From Roseiarcus sp963842835 (GTDB lineage: Bacteria; Pseudomonadota; Alphaproteobacteria; Rhizobiales; Beijerinckiaceae), in contig CAWJIB010000002.1 in NCBI GenBank assembly GCA_963842835.1, positions 1 to 64,000 of the forward strand: DNA of 64,000 nt. Direction: 5' to 3'. Below, piece after piece: positions 9,853-17,802 of the stretch. The position numbers and the translations under genes are program-made. Numbering within the stretch: position 1 is the stretch's first letter; each line of letters starts with the position of its first letter. Under the pieces are notes generated by a model. It saw nothing but the letters and a program-made list of their open reading frames with translations. It was not told the DNA's origin and made no database searches.

Positions 9853-10455
9853 TCACGCCGCCTGTCGCACGCTCGCGTGGCTGATCGTGGTGCCCAGCGC
9901 CGTGAGGAACTGCGCGAGCCACGCGGGATGGGCCGGCCAGGCCGGCGCGCTGACCAGATTGCCCTCGGTCACCGCCCCGTCGATGGCGATGTCGGCATAG
10001 ACGCCGCCGGCGAGCTCGACCTCAGGACGGCAGGCGGGGTAAGCCGAGCAGGTCCGTCCCTTCAAGACGCCCGCTCCCGCGAGGATCTGCGCCCCGTGGC
10101 AGATCGCGGCGACCGGCTTGTCCTGCTCGAAAAAATGGCGGACGAGTTCGATCACTCGCGCGTTGAGGCGCAGATATTCAGGCGCCCGGCCCCCTGGAAT
10201 GACGAGCGCGTCGTAGCGCGAGGGATCGATCTCCGAGAACGTCGCGTTGAGCGCAAAATTATGGCCGCGCTTCTCCGAGTAGGTTTGCTGCCCCTCGAAA
10301 TCATGGATCGACGTCGCGATGCTGTCGCCCGCCTTCTTGTCGGGACAGACGGCGTGAACCGTATGGCCGACCGCGAGCAGCGCCTGGAACGGCACCATCG
10401 TCTCGTAGTCCTCGCCGAAGTCCCCGACTATCATCAAAATGCGCTTGCCGGTCAT
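9853..10455 (-). CDS. DJ-1/PfpI family protein
   Basis: The 200-residue protein belongs to the DJ-1/PfpI superfamily. The nucleophile elbow is AAICHGAQIL, with the cysteine at the turn, and the acidic partner lies in the GDFGEDYETM and PGGRAPEYLR regions. Family members act as glyoxalases, deglycases, chaperones or proteases; the precise activity cannot be read from sequence. I chose the ATG at 10455 because gggagg lies at the right distance upstream and MTGKRILMIVGDFGED is the usual family start; an upstream start at 10488 is possible. A perfect inverted repeat (GTTAA-TCGG-TTAAC) lies 62 bases before the start. Confidence 0.88.
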   Translation of the reverse strand: MTGKRILMIVGDFGEDYETMVPFQALLAVGHTVHAVCPDKKAGDSIATSIHDFEGQQTYSEKRGHNFALNATFSEIDPSRYDALVIPGGRAPEYLRLNARVIELVRHFFEQDKPVAAICHGAQILAGAGVLKGRTCSAYPACRPEVELAGGVYADIAIDGAVTEGNLVSAPAWPAHPAWLAQFLTALGTTISHASVRQAA

Positions 10456-10517
10456 CTTGCTTCCTCCCGAATGGCTGGGCTTCGTCAAGGGATAGACCGA
10501 AGCGGAGCGCGTTGGGT

Positions 10518-10531
10518 GTTAATCGGTTAAC
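10518..10531. promoter_or_regulatory. inverted repeat GTTAA-TCGG-TTAAC, possible operator
   Basis: A perfect 5-4-5 inverted repeat stands out as AT-rich in a very GC-rich area. It lies between the PRPP synthetase gene (stop at 10567) and the DJ-1 gene (start at 10455), both on the minus strand, so it is at a plausible operator position for the DJ-1 gene. I cannot assign a regulator family. Confidence 0.3.
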
Positions 10532-10566
10532 GCAAGCGACGGAATCCCGCCGCGCCGGCGCCGCCC

Positions 10567-12090
10567 TCAGCTCGTCAGCGCGATGTCATGCTCCAGCAGC
10601 TCGTTGATCGAGCCGCCGCGATGGCAGCGTCGAATCGCGCCCGCCAGGAGATCTCCCGCCCGGACGATCCGCAGCCTGCCGCGATGCGCTTCGCCTTCCA
10701 GCGCGTCCGACAGGGCTACGCAATCCGTGACCCAGATCTCGTTGATCGCGGCGTCGCGCATCAATTCCTCCGCGCCGCCGACGAACAGGCCGTGCGTCGC
10801 CACCGCGATGACCTCGCTCGCCCCGTTTCTGCGGCACGCGGCCGCCGCGCGCGTCATCGTGCCGCCGGTGCTGATCATGTCGTCGAGGATGATCGCCGTC
10901 CGCCCCGCGACATCGCCGGCGAACAGTTCGCCCGTGACTTTGCCCATGCTGCGGGTCTTGTCGACGAACGCCTTGGCGACGGGCATGCCGAGAACGCTTT
11001 CGAGCTTGGCGCGGAACAGCTCGGCGCGCTTCTCGCCGCCGGGATCGGGCGACACGACGCTCGCCTGGCGCCCTTTCAGCCGCCCGGCCAAGGCGTGGGC
11101 GAACAGCGCGTCGGTGTCGAGATGTTCTGTGCGGCAGCGAAACGCGTTCTGGAACGCGGCGAGGTTGTGGGCGGTCACCGAGATCACGCAGTCGACGCCG
11201 ACCGCCTCGAACATTTGCGCGAGATAGCGCGTGGCGACGGGGTCGCGCGGCTTGGTCTGGCGCTCCTTGCGCGCGTAGCAAAGATAGGGCGCGACGACCG
11301 TCACCGAGCGCGCCGCCGATTGCTTGAGCGCCCCCACGAAGAACAGCAGTTTGCAAAGCTTGTCGTTCACGCTTTGCCCGGGAGACGTCGTCAGATCGGC
11401 GAAGACGTAGACGTCGCGATTGCGCACGCCCGCCGTCGGCCGGATCTTGTGCTCGCCGTCTTCGAAATCGCGCTCTTCGTGCGGCGCGACCTCGGTTGCG
11501 AGCCGAGCCGCGACGCTTTCGGCGAGGGGGCGCGCGTTCGCCAAGGCGAAGAGAACGGGCCCGGCAAACCCGCGCGCCGGGCTCGATCGATGCGCGGCGC
11601 CTTCGGACTTCGAGCGCAACTCGCAGCCGCCGAAGATTCCGCAAATCCGGCCTTCGGCGTCGGCCATCGGGGCCGCGAGCAAATCCACCGCCACGGCGCC
11701 GTCGCCGGCGCCTTCCATGACGAATTCCGCGAGCACGGGTTCGCCGGCCTTGATGACGGCGTCGAACAGGCGGCGCAGGCGCGCCGCCTGGCGCGGATTG
11801 GGCGCGGCCGCCAGCGTGTCGCCCGCCTCGCCGCTCCCCAGCACGCTCTCGAGACTGGAGCAGGGACGCTCGAGAACGTAGTCGTTCTCGCCATCCCTTT
11901 GCGCGAAGAGGAACGCGTCCGGCGCGAAGGCGCCCCGCGCGAAAGGCGGCCGTGGCGCGACCCGCTCGTTGCGCAGCGCTTCCCATTGCGCGAGAAGCTC
12001 GGACAATCGCGCCTGGGGCGGCCGCGGCGCGAAATCGAGCCGATCGAAGAGGCGCCGCAGAGGCGGATCGTCAACAGCCATCGTCGTCAT
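10567..12090 (-). CDS. ribose-phosphate pyrophosphokinase-like protein with N-terminal PAS-like domain
   Basis: The C-terminal part (about 175-495) has the PRPP synthetase signatures: RDFEDGEHKIRP (the FPDGE block), VAPYLCYARKERQTKPRDPVATRYLAQMFEAVG, HNLAAFQNAF, VVSPDPGGEKRAELF and the PRPP loop AIILDDMISTGGTMT at 399-412. It should make PRPP from ribose 5-phosphate and ATP. The first 160 residues are not part of the enzyme family; they look like a PAS-type sensory domain (FAQRDGENDYVLERPCSSLESVLG, VDLLAAPMADAEGRICGIFGGCEL). The housekeeping enzyme is about 310 residues, so this 507-residue protein is an accessory, probably signal-controlled version. Its ATG overlaps the polX stop by four bases, so the two genes are translationally coupled. 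Confidence 0.82.
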   Translation of the reverse strand: MTTMAVDDPPLRRLFDRLDFAPRPPQARLSELLAQWEALRNERVAPRPPFARGAFAPDAFLFAQRDGENDYVLERPCSSLESVLGSGEAGDTLAAAPNPRQAARLRRLFDAVIKAGEPVLAEFVMEGAGDGAVAVDLLAAPMADAEGRICGIFGGCELRSKSEGAAHRSSPARGFAGPVLFALANARPLAESVAARLATEVAPHEERDFEDGEHKIRPTAGVRNRDVYVFADLTTSPGQSVNDKLCKLLFFVGALKQSAARSVTVVAPYLCYARKERQTKPRDPVATRYLAQMFEAVGVDCVISVTAHNLAAFQNAFRCRTEHLDTDALFAHALAGRLKGRQASVVSPDPGGEKRAELFRAKLESVLGMPVAKAFVDKTRSMGKVTGELFAGDVAGRTAIILDDMISTGGTMTRAAAACRRNGASEVIAVATHGLFVGGAEELMRDAAINEIWVTDCVALSDALEGEAHRGRLRIVRAGDLLAGAIRRCHRGGSINELLEHDIALTS

Positions 12091-13904
12091 TCGCCACCCT
12101 CCCCTTCCGATCGGCGCGCCGCGCTCAGGAGCCCCTTCAGTTCCCTAACCGACCGGGTGTTGACGATGTCTTTCGCCTCCAGCCAGCCGCGGCGCGCCTG
12201 ATCGATCCCGAACGCCAGATTGGCGAGATCGCCGACACGATGCGCGTCGGTTCCCAAGCTGAGCTTCACGCCTTCGCTCTTCGCCATCCGGCAATGCGCG
12301 TCGCAAAGATCGAGGCGATCGGGATGCGCGTTGATTTCCAGGAAACATCCGCGCGCGCGCGCCGCCCGCATGATGCGGGGCATGTCGATATCGTAAGGGT
12401 CGCGCTCGAGCAGCAGCCGTCCGGTCGGATGGGCGAGAGTCGTGACGTATTTGTTGTCGAGCGCGCGCAAGATCCGCTCGGTCTGCTTTTCCCGCGACAG
12501 GGCGAAATCGGAGTGGATCGCGGCCACGACGAGATCGAGCCGCTTCAGCGCGTCGTCGGGAAGATCGAGCGTTCCGTCCTTGAGGATGTCGACCTCGATT
12601 CCCTTGAGAATCGTGAAGCCGCGCATTTGCGCATTCAGCTTGTCGATGGCCTCCCCCTGTCGGCGGAGGCGATCGGCGTCAAGCCCGTGCGCGACCGTCA
12701 GCCGGCGCGAATGATCGGTGATCGCGAGGTATTCGAGCCCGCGATCGCGGGCCGCGCGCGCCATTTCCTCCAAAGTGTTCATGCCGTCGGTGGCGCTGGT
12801 GTGGGCGTGGAGGTCGCCCTTGACGTCGGCGAGGCGCACGAGCTTGGGCAGATCGTGACGCGCCGCGGCTTCGATCTCCCCGGTCGCTTCGCGCAGTTCC
12901 GGCTCGATGTAGGATAGGCCGAGCGCCTGATAGACCGAGGCCTCCGTCCCGCCCGCGATGGAGTCCGCTCCCCTGTAGACGCCGTATTCGTTGATTTTCA
13001 GGTCGCGCTCCTGGGCCATGCGGCGCAGCGCGATGTTGTGCGCTTTGCTGCCGGTGAAATAGAGCAGCGCCGCGCCATAGCTCGCCGGCGCCACGACGCG
13101 CAGATCGACTTGAATGCCGCTCTTAAGAACGACGCTCGCTTTCGTCGGACCGGCGGCCAGAGTGGTCGCCGCCTCGGGCATGGACGTGAAGCGCTCGATG
13201 ACCTTGGCCGGCGAACGCGACGTGGCGACGAAATCGAGGTCGCCGACGGTTTCCCTTCTGCGGCGATAGCTGCCGGCGGCTTCGATCTTTTCGACTCCCT
13301 CGACGTCGCGAAGGCTAGCCAACACGGCGGCCGCGTAAGCCTCGACGCTCGCCAGCTTATACCGGGTCTGGCGTTGCAGATCGGCGCTCAGGCGCTCCAT
13401 CAGCGTGCGTTCGCTCTTGGAGCCGAAACCGGGAAGGCCGGCCACGCGCCCTTCCCGACACGCCGCGAGAACGTCCTCGAGCGTCTTCGGCTTCGGCCTC
13501 AGGGCCTGGCAAAGGCGGACGGCGCGCTTGGGGCCGAGGCCGGGCAGACGCGCGAGCGCCAGGGGGAGCGCCGGCGCCGTCGGCCGCAGGGAATCGAGCC
13601 GTCTCAGATGGCCGCTGGAAACCATTTCGACGATTTGCGCCGCCAGATCCTCGCCGATTCCCGGCAGATCCTCGAGATTGGCGCCGCGCGAAACCATCTC
13701 GGCGGCCTCTTCGCCGAGGCTGCGCAGCGTGCGGGCTGCGTTGCGATAGGCGCGAACGCGGAACGGATTCTCCTCCTCGATCTCGAGAATGTCGGCCGTC
13801 TCGTCAAAAGCGCGGGCGATGTCCTCGTTGCGCGGAGCCGCAACCGCCCGATCCGGCGGCTTCGTCGCCGTTCCCTCGGCCGGCGATTTCCCTTTCGCCC
13901 TCAT
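12087..13904 (-). CDS. polX: DNA polymerase family X with PHP domain (PolX)
   Basis: The 605-residue product is a bacterial PolX, a gap-filling polymerase with 3'-5' exonuclease or phosphatase activity used in base excision repair. Domains in order: 8-kDa/HhH region (EDIARAFDETADILEIEEENPFRVRAYRNAARTL; LPGIGEDLAAQI; LPGLGPKRAVRL; LPGFGSKSERTL), nucleotidyltransferase palm with the metal aspartates in SYRRRRETVGDLDFVA and IQVDLRVV, and a C-terminal PHP domain (DLHAHTSATDG, ITDHS, EVDI, AAIHSDF, LAHPTGR, EINAHPDRLDL, LGTDAHR). I chose the ATG at 13904 because it has gagg just upstream and the N-terminal extension to 14066 is not family-like. It is the first gene of a two-gene unit with the PAS-PRPP synthetase. 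Confidence 0.93.
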   Translation of the reverse strand: MRAKGKSPAEGTATKPPDRAVAAPRNEDIARAFDETADILEIEEENPFRVRAYRNAARTLRSLGEEAAEMVSRGANLEDLPGIGEDLAAQIVEMVSSGHLRRLDSLRPTAPALPLALARLPGLGPKRAVRLCQALRPKPKTLEDVLAACREGRVAGLPGFGSKSERTLMERLSADLQRQTRYKLASVEAYAAAVLASLRDVEGVEKIEAAGSYRRRRETVGDLDFVATSRSPAKVIERFTSMPEAATTLAAGPTKASVVLKSGIQVDLRVVAPASYGAALLYFTGSKAHNIALRRMAQERDLKINEYGVYRGADSIAGGTEASVYQALGLSYIEPELREATGEIEAAARHDLPKLVRLADVKGDLHAHTSATDGMNTLEEMARAARDRGLEYLAITDHSRRLTVAHGLDADRLRRQGEAIDKLNAQMRGFTILKGIEVDILKDGTLDLPDDALKRLDLVVAAIHSDFALSREKQTERILRALDNKYVTTLAHPTGRLLLERDPYDIDMPRIMRAARARGCFLEINAHPDRLDLCDAHCRMAKSEGVKLSLGTDAHRVGDLANLAFGIDQARRGWLEAKDIVNTRSVRELKGLLSAARRSEGEGGE

Positions 13905-14082
13905 TCTCGCCTCGATAAGCCGATCGGTCGCCGCCGCAGCGAGAGCGACGGGCTCGATCGAAAGAGCCGAACGCCTCCCCGGGCCCAAACGAGCGCGTCG
14001 ATCTTCGTCGCCACGCGTCCGGCCGCACGAACAAGCTCGCTTGAGCGCCAGTTCATCTAGCCGCACAAATCATCGGCCGGCC

Positions 14083-14096
14083 TTGCGCTCGATCAA
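14083..14096. promoter_or_regulatory. FixK-type box TTGC-N6-TCAA
   Basis: The sequence TTGCGCTCGATCAA fits the TTG(A/C)-N6-(T/G)CAA consensus known for FixK2-type regulators of rhizobia. The centre at 14089.5 is followed by CGTAAT (14116-14121) as a possible -10 and the BON gene ATG at 14172. It lies in the divergent region shared with the polX-PRPP synthetase unit and could serve either side, with the BON side fitting better. Confidence 0.45.
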
Positions 14097-14171
14097 AGCC
14101 TTCTTCCGCCGCCAGCGTAATTCTTCACAAGACTTGCGGCTTCTGGTCGCGCCGAACGCGGGGAGACGCAC

Positions 14172-14819
14172 ATGGACGACAAGGCTTTGCGACAGAACGT
14201 AGTGAGCGAGCTCGACTTCGATCCGAGCATCGACGCCGAGACCATTGGCGTGGCGGTGGAGGGGGGCGTCGTCACCCTGACCGGACATGTCGGCAGCTAC
14301 GCCGAGAAAATCGCCGCCGAACGGGCGGCCCAACGCGTCAAGGGCGTGCGCGCGATCGCGCAGGAAATCGTCGTTCGTTATCCCGAGGACAAGAAGACGG
14401 CGGACGATCAGATCGCGGAGCGAGCCGTGTCGATCATGAGTTGGGACGCTCGGATTCCGGCCGAAAACGTGATGGTGAAGGTGCAGCAGGGCTGGGTGAC
14501 GCTTTCTGGGGAAGTGAATTGGCATTTCCAGCGTGAGGCAGCGGAGTCGTCGGTGCGCAGGCTCTCCGGCGTTGTCGGCGTGACCAACGAGATTCGCGTC
14601 ACGCCGAGTGCGCGGCCCGAGGACGTGCGCAGCAGGATCGTCGACGCGCTCGAGCGCAACGCCGAACTCGAGGCGGATTCGATCAACGTCCTCGTTCACG
14701 GCGACAAGGTGACGCTCGAAGGCAAGGTGAAGGCCTGGTACGAGCGCGAAGTCGCCGAACGAGCGGCCTGGTCGGTGCCGGGCGTCGCTGCGGTCGAAGA
14801 CCATCTGACCCTGGCTTGA
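14172..14819 (+). CDS. triple BON-domain protein
   Basis: The 215-residue protein consists of three BON domains (about 5-70, 75-145, 150-215), each with the glycine-rich core, for example VVTLTGHVGSYAEKIAAERAAQRVKGVRAI, WVTLSGEVNWHFQREAAESSVRRLSGVVGV and KVTLEGKVKAWYEREVAERAAWSVPGVAAV. BON domains bind lipids or stabilise membranes, as in OsmY, but there is no signal peptide, so it should stay in the cytoplasm. The Shine-Dalgarno ggggaga precedes the ATG. A FixK-type box about 80 bases upstream suggests induction under low oxygen or general stress. Confidence 0.9.
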   Translation: MDDKALRQNVVSELDFDPSIDAETIGVAVEGGVVTLTGHVGSYAEKIAAERAAQRVKGVRAIAQEIVVRYPEDKKTADDQIAERAVSIMSWDARIPAENVMVKVQQGWVTLSGEVNWHFQREAAESSVRRLSGVVGVTNEIRVTPSARPEDVRSRIVDALERNAELEADSINVLVHGDKVTLEGKVKAWYEREVAERAAWSVPGVAAVEDHLTLA

Positions 14820-14925
14820 AGCGAGCGAACGGGGGACCAGCGCCGGGGCGAATGCGGCGCCGTTCGCTTATGCGCGTCCCGACGGCGGTTTTGACGAAAC
14901 GCTCGAATCGTCGTCCCCTGCCGCC

Positions 14926-15780
14926 ATGCCGCGAAGCCTCCTCAGCATCCAATCCCATGTCGTCTACGGCCATGTCGGCAATTCCGCGGCCGTTTTTCCG
15001 CTGCAGCGGCTCGGCTGCGAGGTCTGGCCGATCCATACCGTGCAATTCTCCAGCCACGCCGGTTATCCCGGCTGGCGCGGCCGGGTCTTCGACGCGGGGC
15101 TGATCGACGATTGCGTCGCCGGGCTTCAGGCGATCGGGGCGCTCGCGCGTTGCGACGGCGTCATCTCCGGCTATCTCGGCAAGGCCGAGATCGGAGAAGC
15201 GACGCTTCGCGCCTACGCCTGCGTCAAGGCGGCGAACCCGGGCGCGGCCTATTCCTGCGATCCCGTCATCGGCGACGAGGGACGCGGCGTTTACGTCGAC
15301 GCGGCGGTCGCGACGTTCATGCGCGAGCGCGCCCTGCCCGCCGCGACCGTCCTGACGCCGAACGCCTTCGAATTGTCTTTCCTCGCGCAGCGCCCGGTCG
15401 GCGATGTCGGGCAGGCGCGCGCGGCGCTCGAAGCCTTGCGCGCGCGGGGTCCGCGAGTGATCCTCGTCACCTCGCTGCGGCTCGACGACACGCCCGCCGA
15501 CGCGCTCGATATGATCGCCTGCGACGGCGGCGAACTTTGGCGCCTGCGCACGCCAAAACTGCCGATCGCGGTCAACGGCGCGGGCGACCTCGTCGCTGCG
15601 CTGTTCTTCTTCCATTGGCTGCGTTCGGGCTCGGCGGTTGAAGCGCTCGCCAGCGCCGGCTGCGCCGTTTACGCGATCGTCGCGGCGACGGCCAAGGCGG
15701 GCTCGCGCGAATTGGCGATCGTCGCCGCGCAGGATGAACTCGAGCGCCCCGCGCGGCTCTTTCGCCCAGAGCGCCTTTAG
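14926..15780 (+). CDS. pdxY: pyridoxal kinase PdxY
   Basis: The protein phosphorylates pyridoxal to pyridoxal 5'-phosphate in the vitamin B6 salvage pathway. The 284-residue length fits. Motifs seen: SIQSHVVYGHVGNSAAVFPLQRLG at the N-terminus, WPIHTVQFSSHAGYPGWRG, the DPVIGDEGRGVYV block, TPNAFELSFL, and the C-terminal anion hole NGAGDLVAALFFFHWL with the catalytic Asp in GAGD. No clear Shine-Dalgarno sequence is visible in front of the ATG at 14926. It follows the BON gene by 106 bases and may have its own promoter. Confidence 0.92.
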   Translation: MPRSLLSIQSHVVYGHVGNSAAVFPLQRLGCEVWPIHTVQFSSHAGYPGWRGRVFDAGLIDDCVAGLQAIGALARCDGVISGYLGKAEIGEATLRAYACVKAANPGAAYSCDPVIGDEGRGVYVDAAVATFMRERALPAATVLTPNAFELSFLAQRPVGDVGQARAALEALRARGPRVILVTSLRLDDTPADALDMIACDGGELWRLRTPKLPIAVNGAGDLVAALFFFHWLRSGSAVEALASAGCAVYAIVAATAKAGSRELAIVAAQDELERPARLFRPERL

Positions 15781-15836
15781 CAGGCCCGCTGCATCCCCCG
15801 ACGCGCCGAAGGCGTCGGCGACGGGCGCGGCCGGCC

Positions 15837-15850
15837 TTGACGCAAATCAA
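15837..15850. promoter_or_regulatory. perfect FixK/FNR-type box TTGA-N6-TCAA
   Basis: The sequence TTGACGCAAATCAA is a perfect TTGA-N6-TCAA palindrome. It lies 85 bases before the ATG of the chorismatase-like gene. If the regulator binds at -41.5 the transcript would start near 15885, and the AT-rich stretch 15874-15888 (AAGATGTTATTTAT) would supply the -10. It stands in the intergenic region after pdxY and thus probably drives the chorismatase/dioxygenase unit. Confidence 0.55.
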
Positions 15851-15934
15851 GGAGCCAGTCGGGCGCGGCGCGCAAGATGTTATTTATCAGGAGCGCGCTG
15901 GGATTTGCCGGGCGATGCTTGGTATGAGGGTCGC

Positions 15935-17068
15935 ATGGCTTCTATTCGTACGTTCGGCGGCGCAGAGGGCGGGCGCGAGCACTTCATCGTCGTCGAAGCG
16001 GCCGAGTCTCTCGACTTGCCGGCTCAAATTCGTTTTCTGGCCGAATCCTATCGCGAAGCGCAATCGAGCCTCGGTTTAACGCCGACGACGGCGGTCTTCC
16101 GGCGCATCTTTCTGAGCGACGTTCTCAATCAGGCCGCCCTGGTGCGGGACAGCGCGATCTTCGACAATTCCGTGGCGATCTCGATCGTGCAGCAGCGCCC
16201 GCTTCGGGGGGCGAAGGTGGCGCTGCTCGCCTACCATATCGACAGTCCCGAAGGCTTGACGAAGCGCCGTGTCTCGCCCCGCCATCTGTTGGTGGAGAAA
16301 GCCGGCAAGCGGCATCTCTGGAGCACGCGCCTTTGCTCGGGCGACGCCGAAAGATCGCTTTCGGCCGAGTCGCAGACGCGCGCCATCTTCGACGACCTGA
16401 TCCAAACGCTCGCGCGCCAAGGCGCCTGCTTGCGCGATCATTGTCTGCGGACGTGGATCTACATGAAGGACGTGGACATCTTTTATCGCGGCATGGTCGA
16501 CAGCCGCCGCGCGCTGTTCGCCGAACAAGAGCTGACCGGCGCGACGCATTTCATCGCCAGCACGGGCATCGAGGGCGCTTGCGCGCATCGCTACGACGTC
16601 GTGGCCATGGACGCCTATTCCAACATCGACGTCGAGCCGAGGCAGGTTTCTTACCTCAACGACTTCGACAAACTCTGCGCGACCAAGGACTACAACGTCA
16701 CGTTCGAACGGGCCACGCGCGTCGCTTACGCGGACCGCGCGCATATTTTCATCTCCGGCACGGCGAGCATCGACGCGGCGGGCGAGGTCGTGCACCTCGG
16801 CGACGTGCGGCGCCAGCTCGATCGCGCGCTGGAGAACGTCGAAGCCCTGCTGCGCGCGGGATCGGCGTCTTTGGCCGACATGACGCACCTGATCGTTTAT
16901 CTGCGCGACGCGTCCGATCTCGCGCGAATCGAGGGGCGCCTGCGCGAACGCTTCGCCGACCTGCCGCTGATTGTCGTGCAAGGCGCGGTTTGCCGGCCCG
17001 AATGGCTGGTGGAGGTCGAAGGCGTCGCGATCGCGAAAAACAACGACGCGACCATGCCGCGGTTCTAG
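15935..17068 (+). CDS. chorismate-transforming enzyme, FkbO/Hyg5/XanB2-like (RidA-fold)
   Basis: The 377-residue protein resembles chorismatases of the FkbO/Hyg5/XanB2 group, which convert chorismate to dihydroxycyclohexadiene carboxylate or to 3- or 4-hydroxybenzoate. Signs are FRRIFLSDVLNQAALVRDS, AISIVQQRPLRGAKVALLAYHI, the RidA-like C-terminal half (AHIFISGTASIDAAGEVVHLGDVRRQLDRALENVEALL) and the terminal CRPEWLVEVEGVAIA, where family members keep a catalytic glutamate. Which product forms cannot be told. The start at 15935 is preceded by gaggg; an upstream open frame reaches 15638 within pdxY and is not likely used. Two 2OG-Fe(II) oxygenase genes follow directly, suggesting a small aromatic metabolite pathway. 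Confidence 0.75.
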   Translation: MASIRTFGGAEGGREHFIVVEAAESLDLPAQIRFLAESYREAQSSLGLTPTTAVFRRIFLSDVLNQAALVRDSAIFDNSVAISIVQQRPLRGAKVALLAYHIDSPEGLTKRRVSPRHLLVEKAGKRHLWSTRLCSGDAERSLSAESQTRAIFDDLIQTLARQGACLRDHCLRTWIYMKDVDIFYRGMVDSRRALFAEQELTGATHFIASTGIEGACAHRYDVVAMDAYSNIDVEPRQVSYLNDFDKLCATKDYNVTFERATRVAYADRAHIFISGTASIDAAGEVVHLGDVRRQLDRALENVEALLRAGSASLADMTHLIVYLRDASDLARIEGRLRERFADLPLIVVQGAVCRPEWLVEVEGVAIAKNNDATMPRF

Positions 17069-17113
17069 ACTACCAAACGACAGCGCCGCGAGGCGATCAG
17101 GGAGAGGTGCCCC

Positions 17114-17800
17114 ATGCTCGAAGAAACCGGATTGTCGATGCTCAACGAGGAAGCCATAAAGGCCGCCGAACTGCGCCGCGACCCCTATGATTTCGCCTTT
17201 GTCGAACACGCCATCGACGAAAAATTCAAGGACGAGGTGCTCGCCGACGCGCCAGAAATTCCCCATCGCGGCAGCTACGCGCTGGCGAACCTGAAATACG
17301 GCCCGAAATTCGCGGCCTGCATGAAAGATCTCGAGAGCCTGCGGTTTCGCCGGCTGGTCGAGCAGAAGTTCGACGTCGATCTCACCAGCCGTCCCACCTC
17401 GATCGTCATGATGGGCGCCACCAGCGGGGCCTACAACGAGGGCTACGCCCATCCCGATTCGAAGCACAAGATCATCACCGTCCTGGTCGGCTTCAGCCGC
17501 GAATGGCCGTATGAGCGCGGGCGCTTGAGGGTTCTGCGCAGCAACGACCGCGACGACTACGCCTTCGAGTTCGCGCCGGAATTCGGCCGCATGCTGATGT
17601 TCCGCGTCTGCGACCATTCCTGGCACGGCTTTCTGCCGCAAAAGGGCAAACGGATGAGCGTGCAGCTGTGCTACGTGGACTCGGAATGGTATGCGCGTCG
17701 CGAGAATATCCGCCACGCGATCAGCGGTTTCGCGAAATCGATTCCCGGCCTGCGCGACCTGGTCTTCATGGCGCCCCGTTCGTTCGGCGGAAAGGGTTGA
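17114..17800 (+). CDS. 2-oxoglutarate/Fe(II)-dependent oxygenase-like protein (first of two)
   Basis: The 228-residue protein has a facial-triad pattern typical of 2OG-Fe(II) dioxygenases: His113 and Asp115 in YAHPDSKHKIITVLVGFS, His171 in CDHSWHGF, and Arg180 (KRMSVQL) at the place that binds 2-oxoglutarate. The spacing and the WHGF turn match the double-stranded beta helix fold. The substrate is unknown. The Shine-Dalgarno ggagagg precedes the ATG. It lies 45 bases after the chorismatase-like gene and only two bases before the second oxygenase gene, so all three should be one operon. Confidence 0.75.
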   Translation: MLEETGLSMLNEEAIKAAELRRDPYDFAFVEHAIDEKFKDEVLADAPEIPHRGSYALANLKYGPKFAACMKDLESLRFRRLVEQKFDVDLTSRPTSIVMMGATSGAYNEGYAHPDSKHKIITVLVGFSREWPYERGRLRVLRSNDRDDYAFEFAPEFGRMLMFRVCDHSWHGFLPQKGKRMSVQLCYVDSEWYARRENIRHAISGFAKSIPGLRDLVFMAPRSFGGKG

Positions 17801-17802
17801 CG

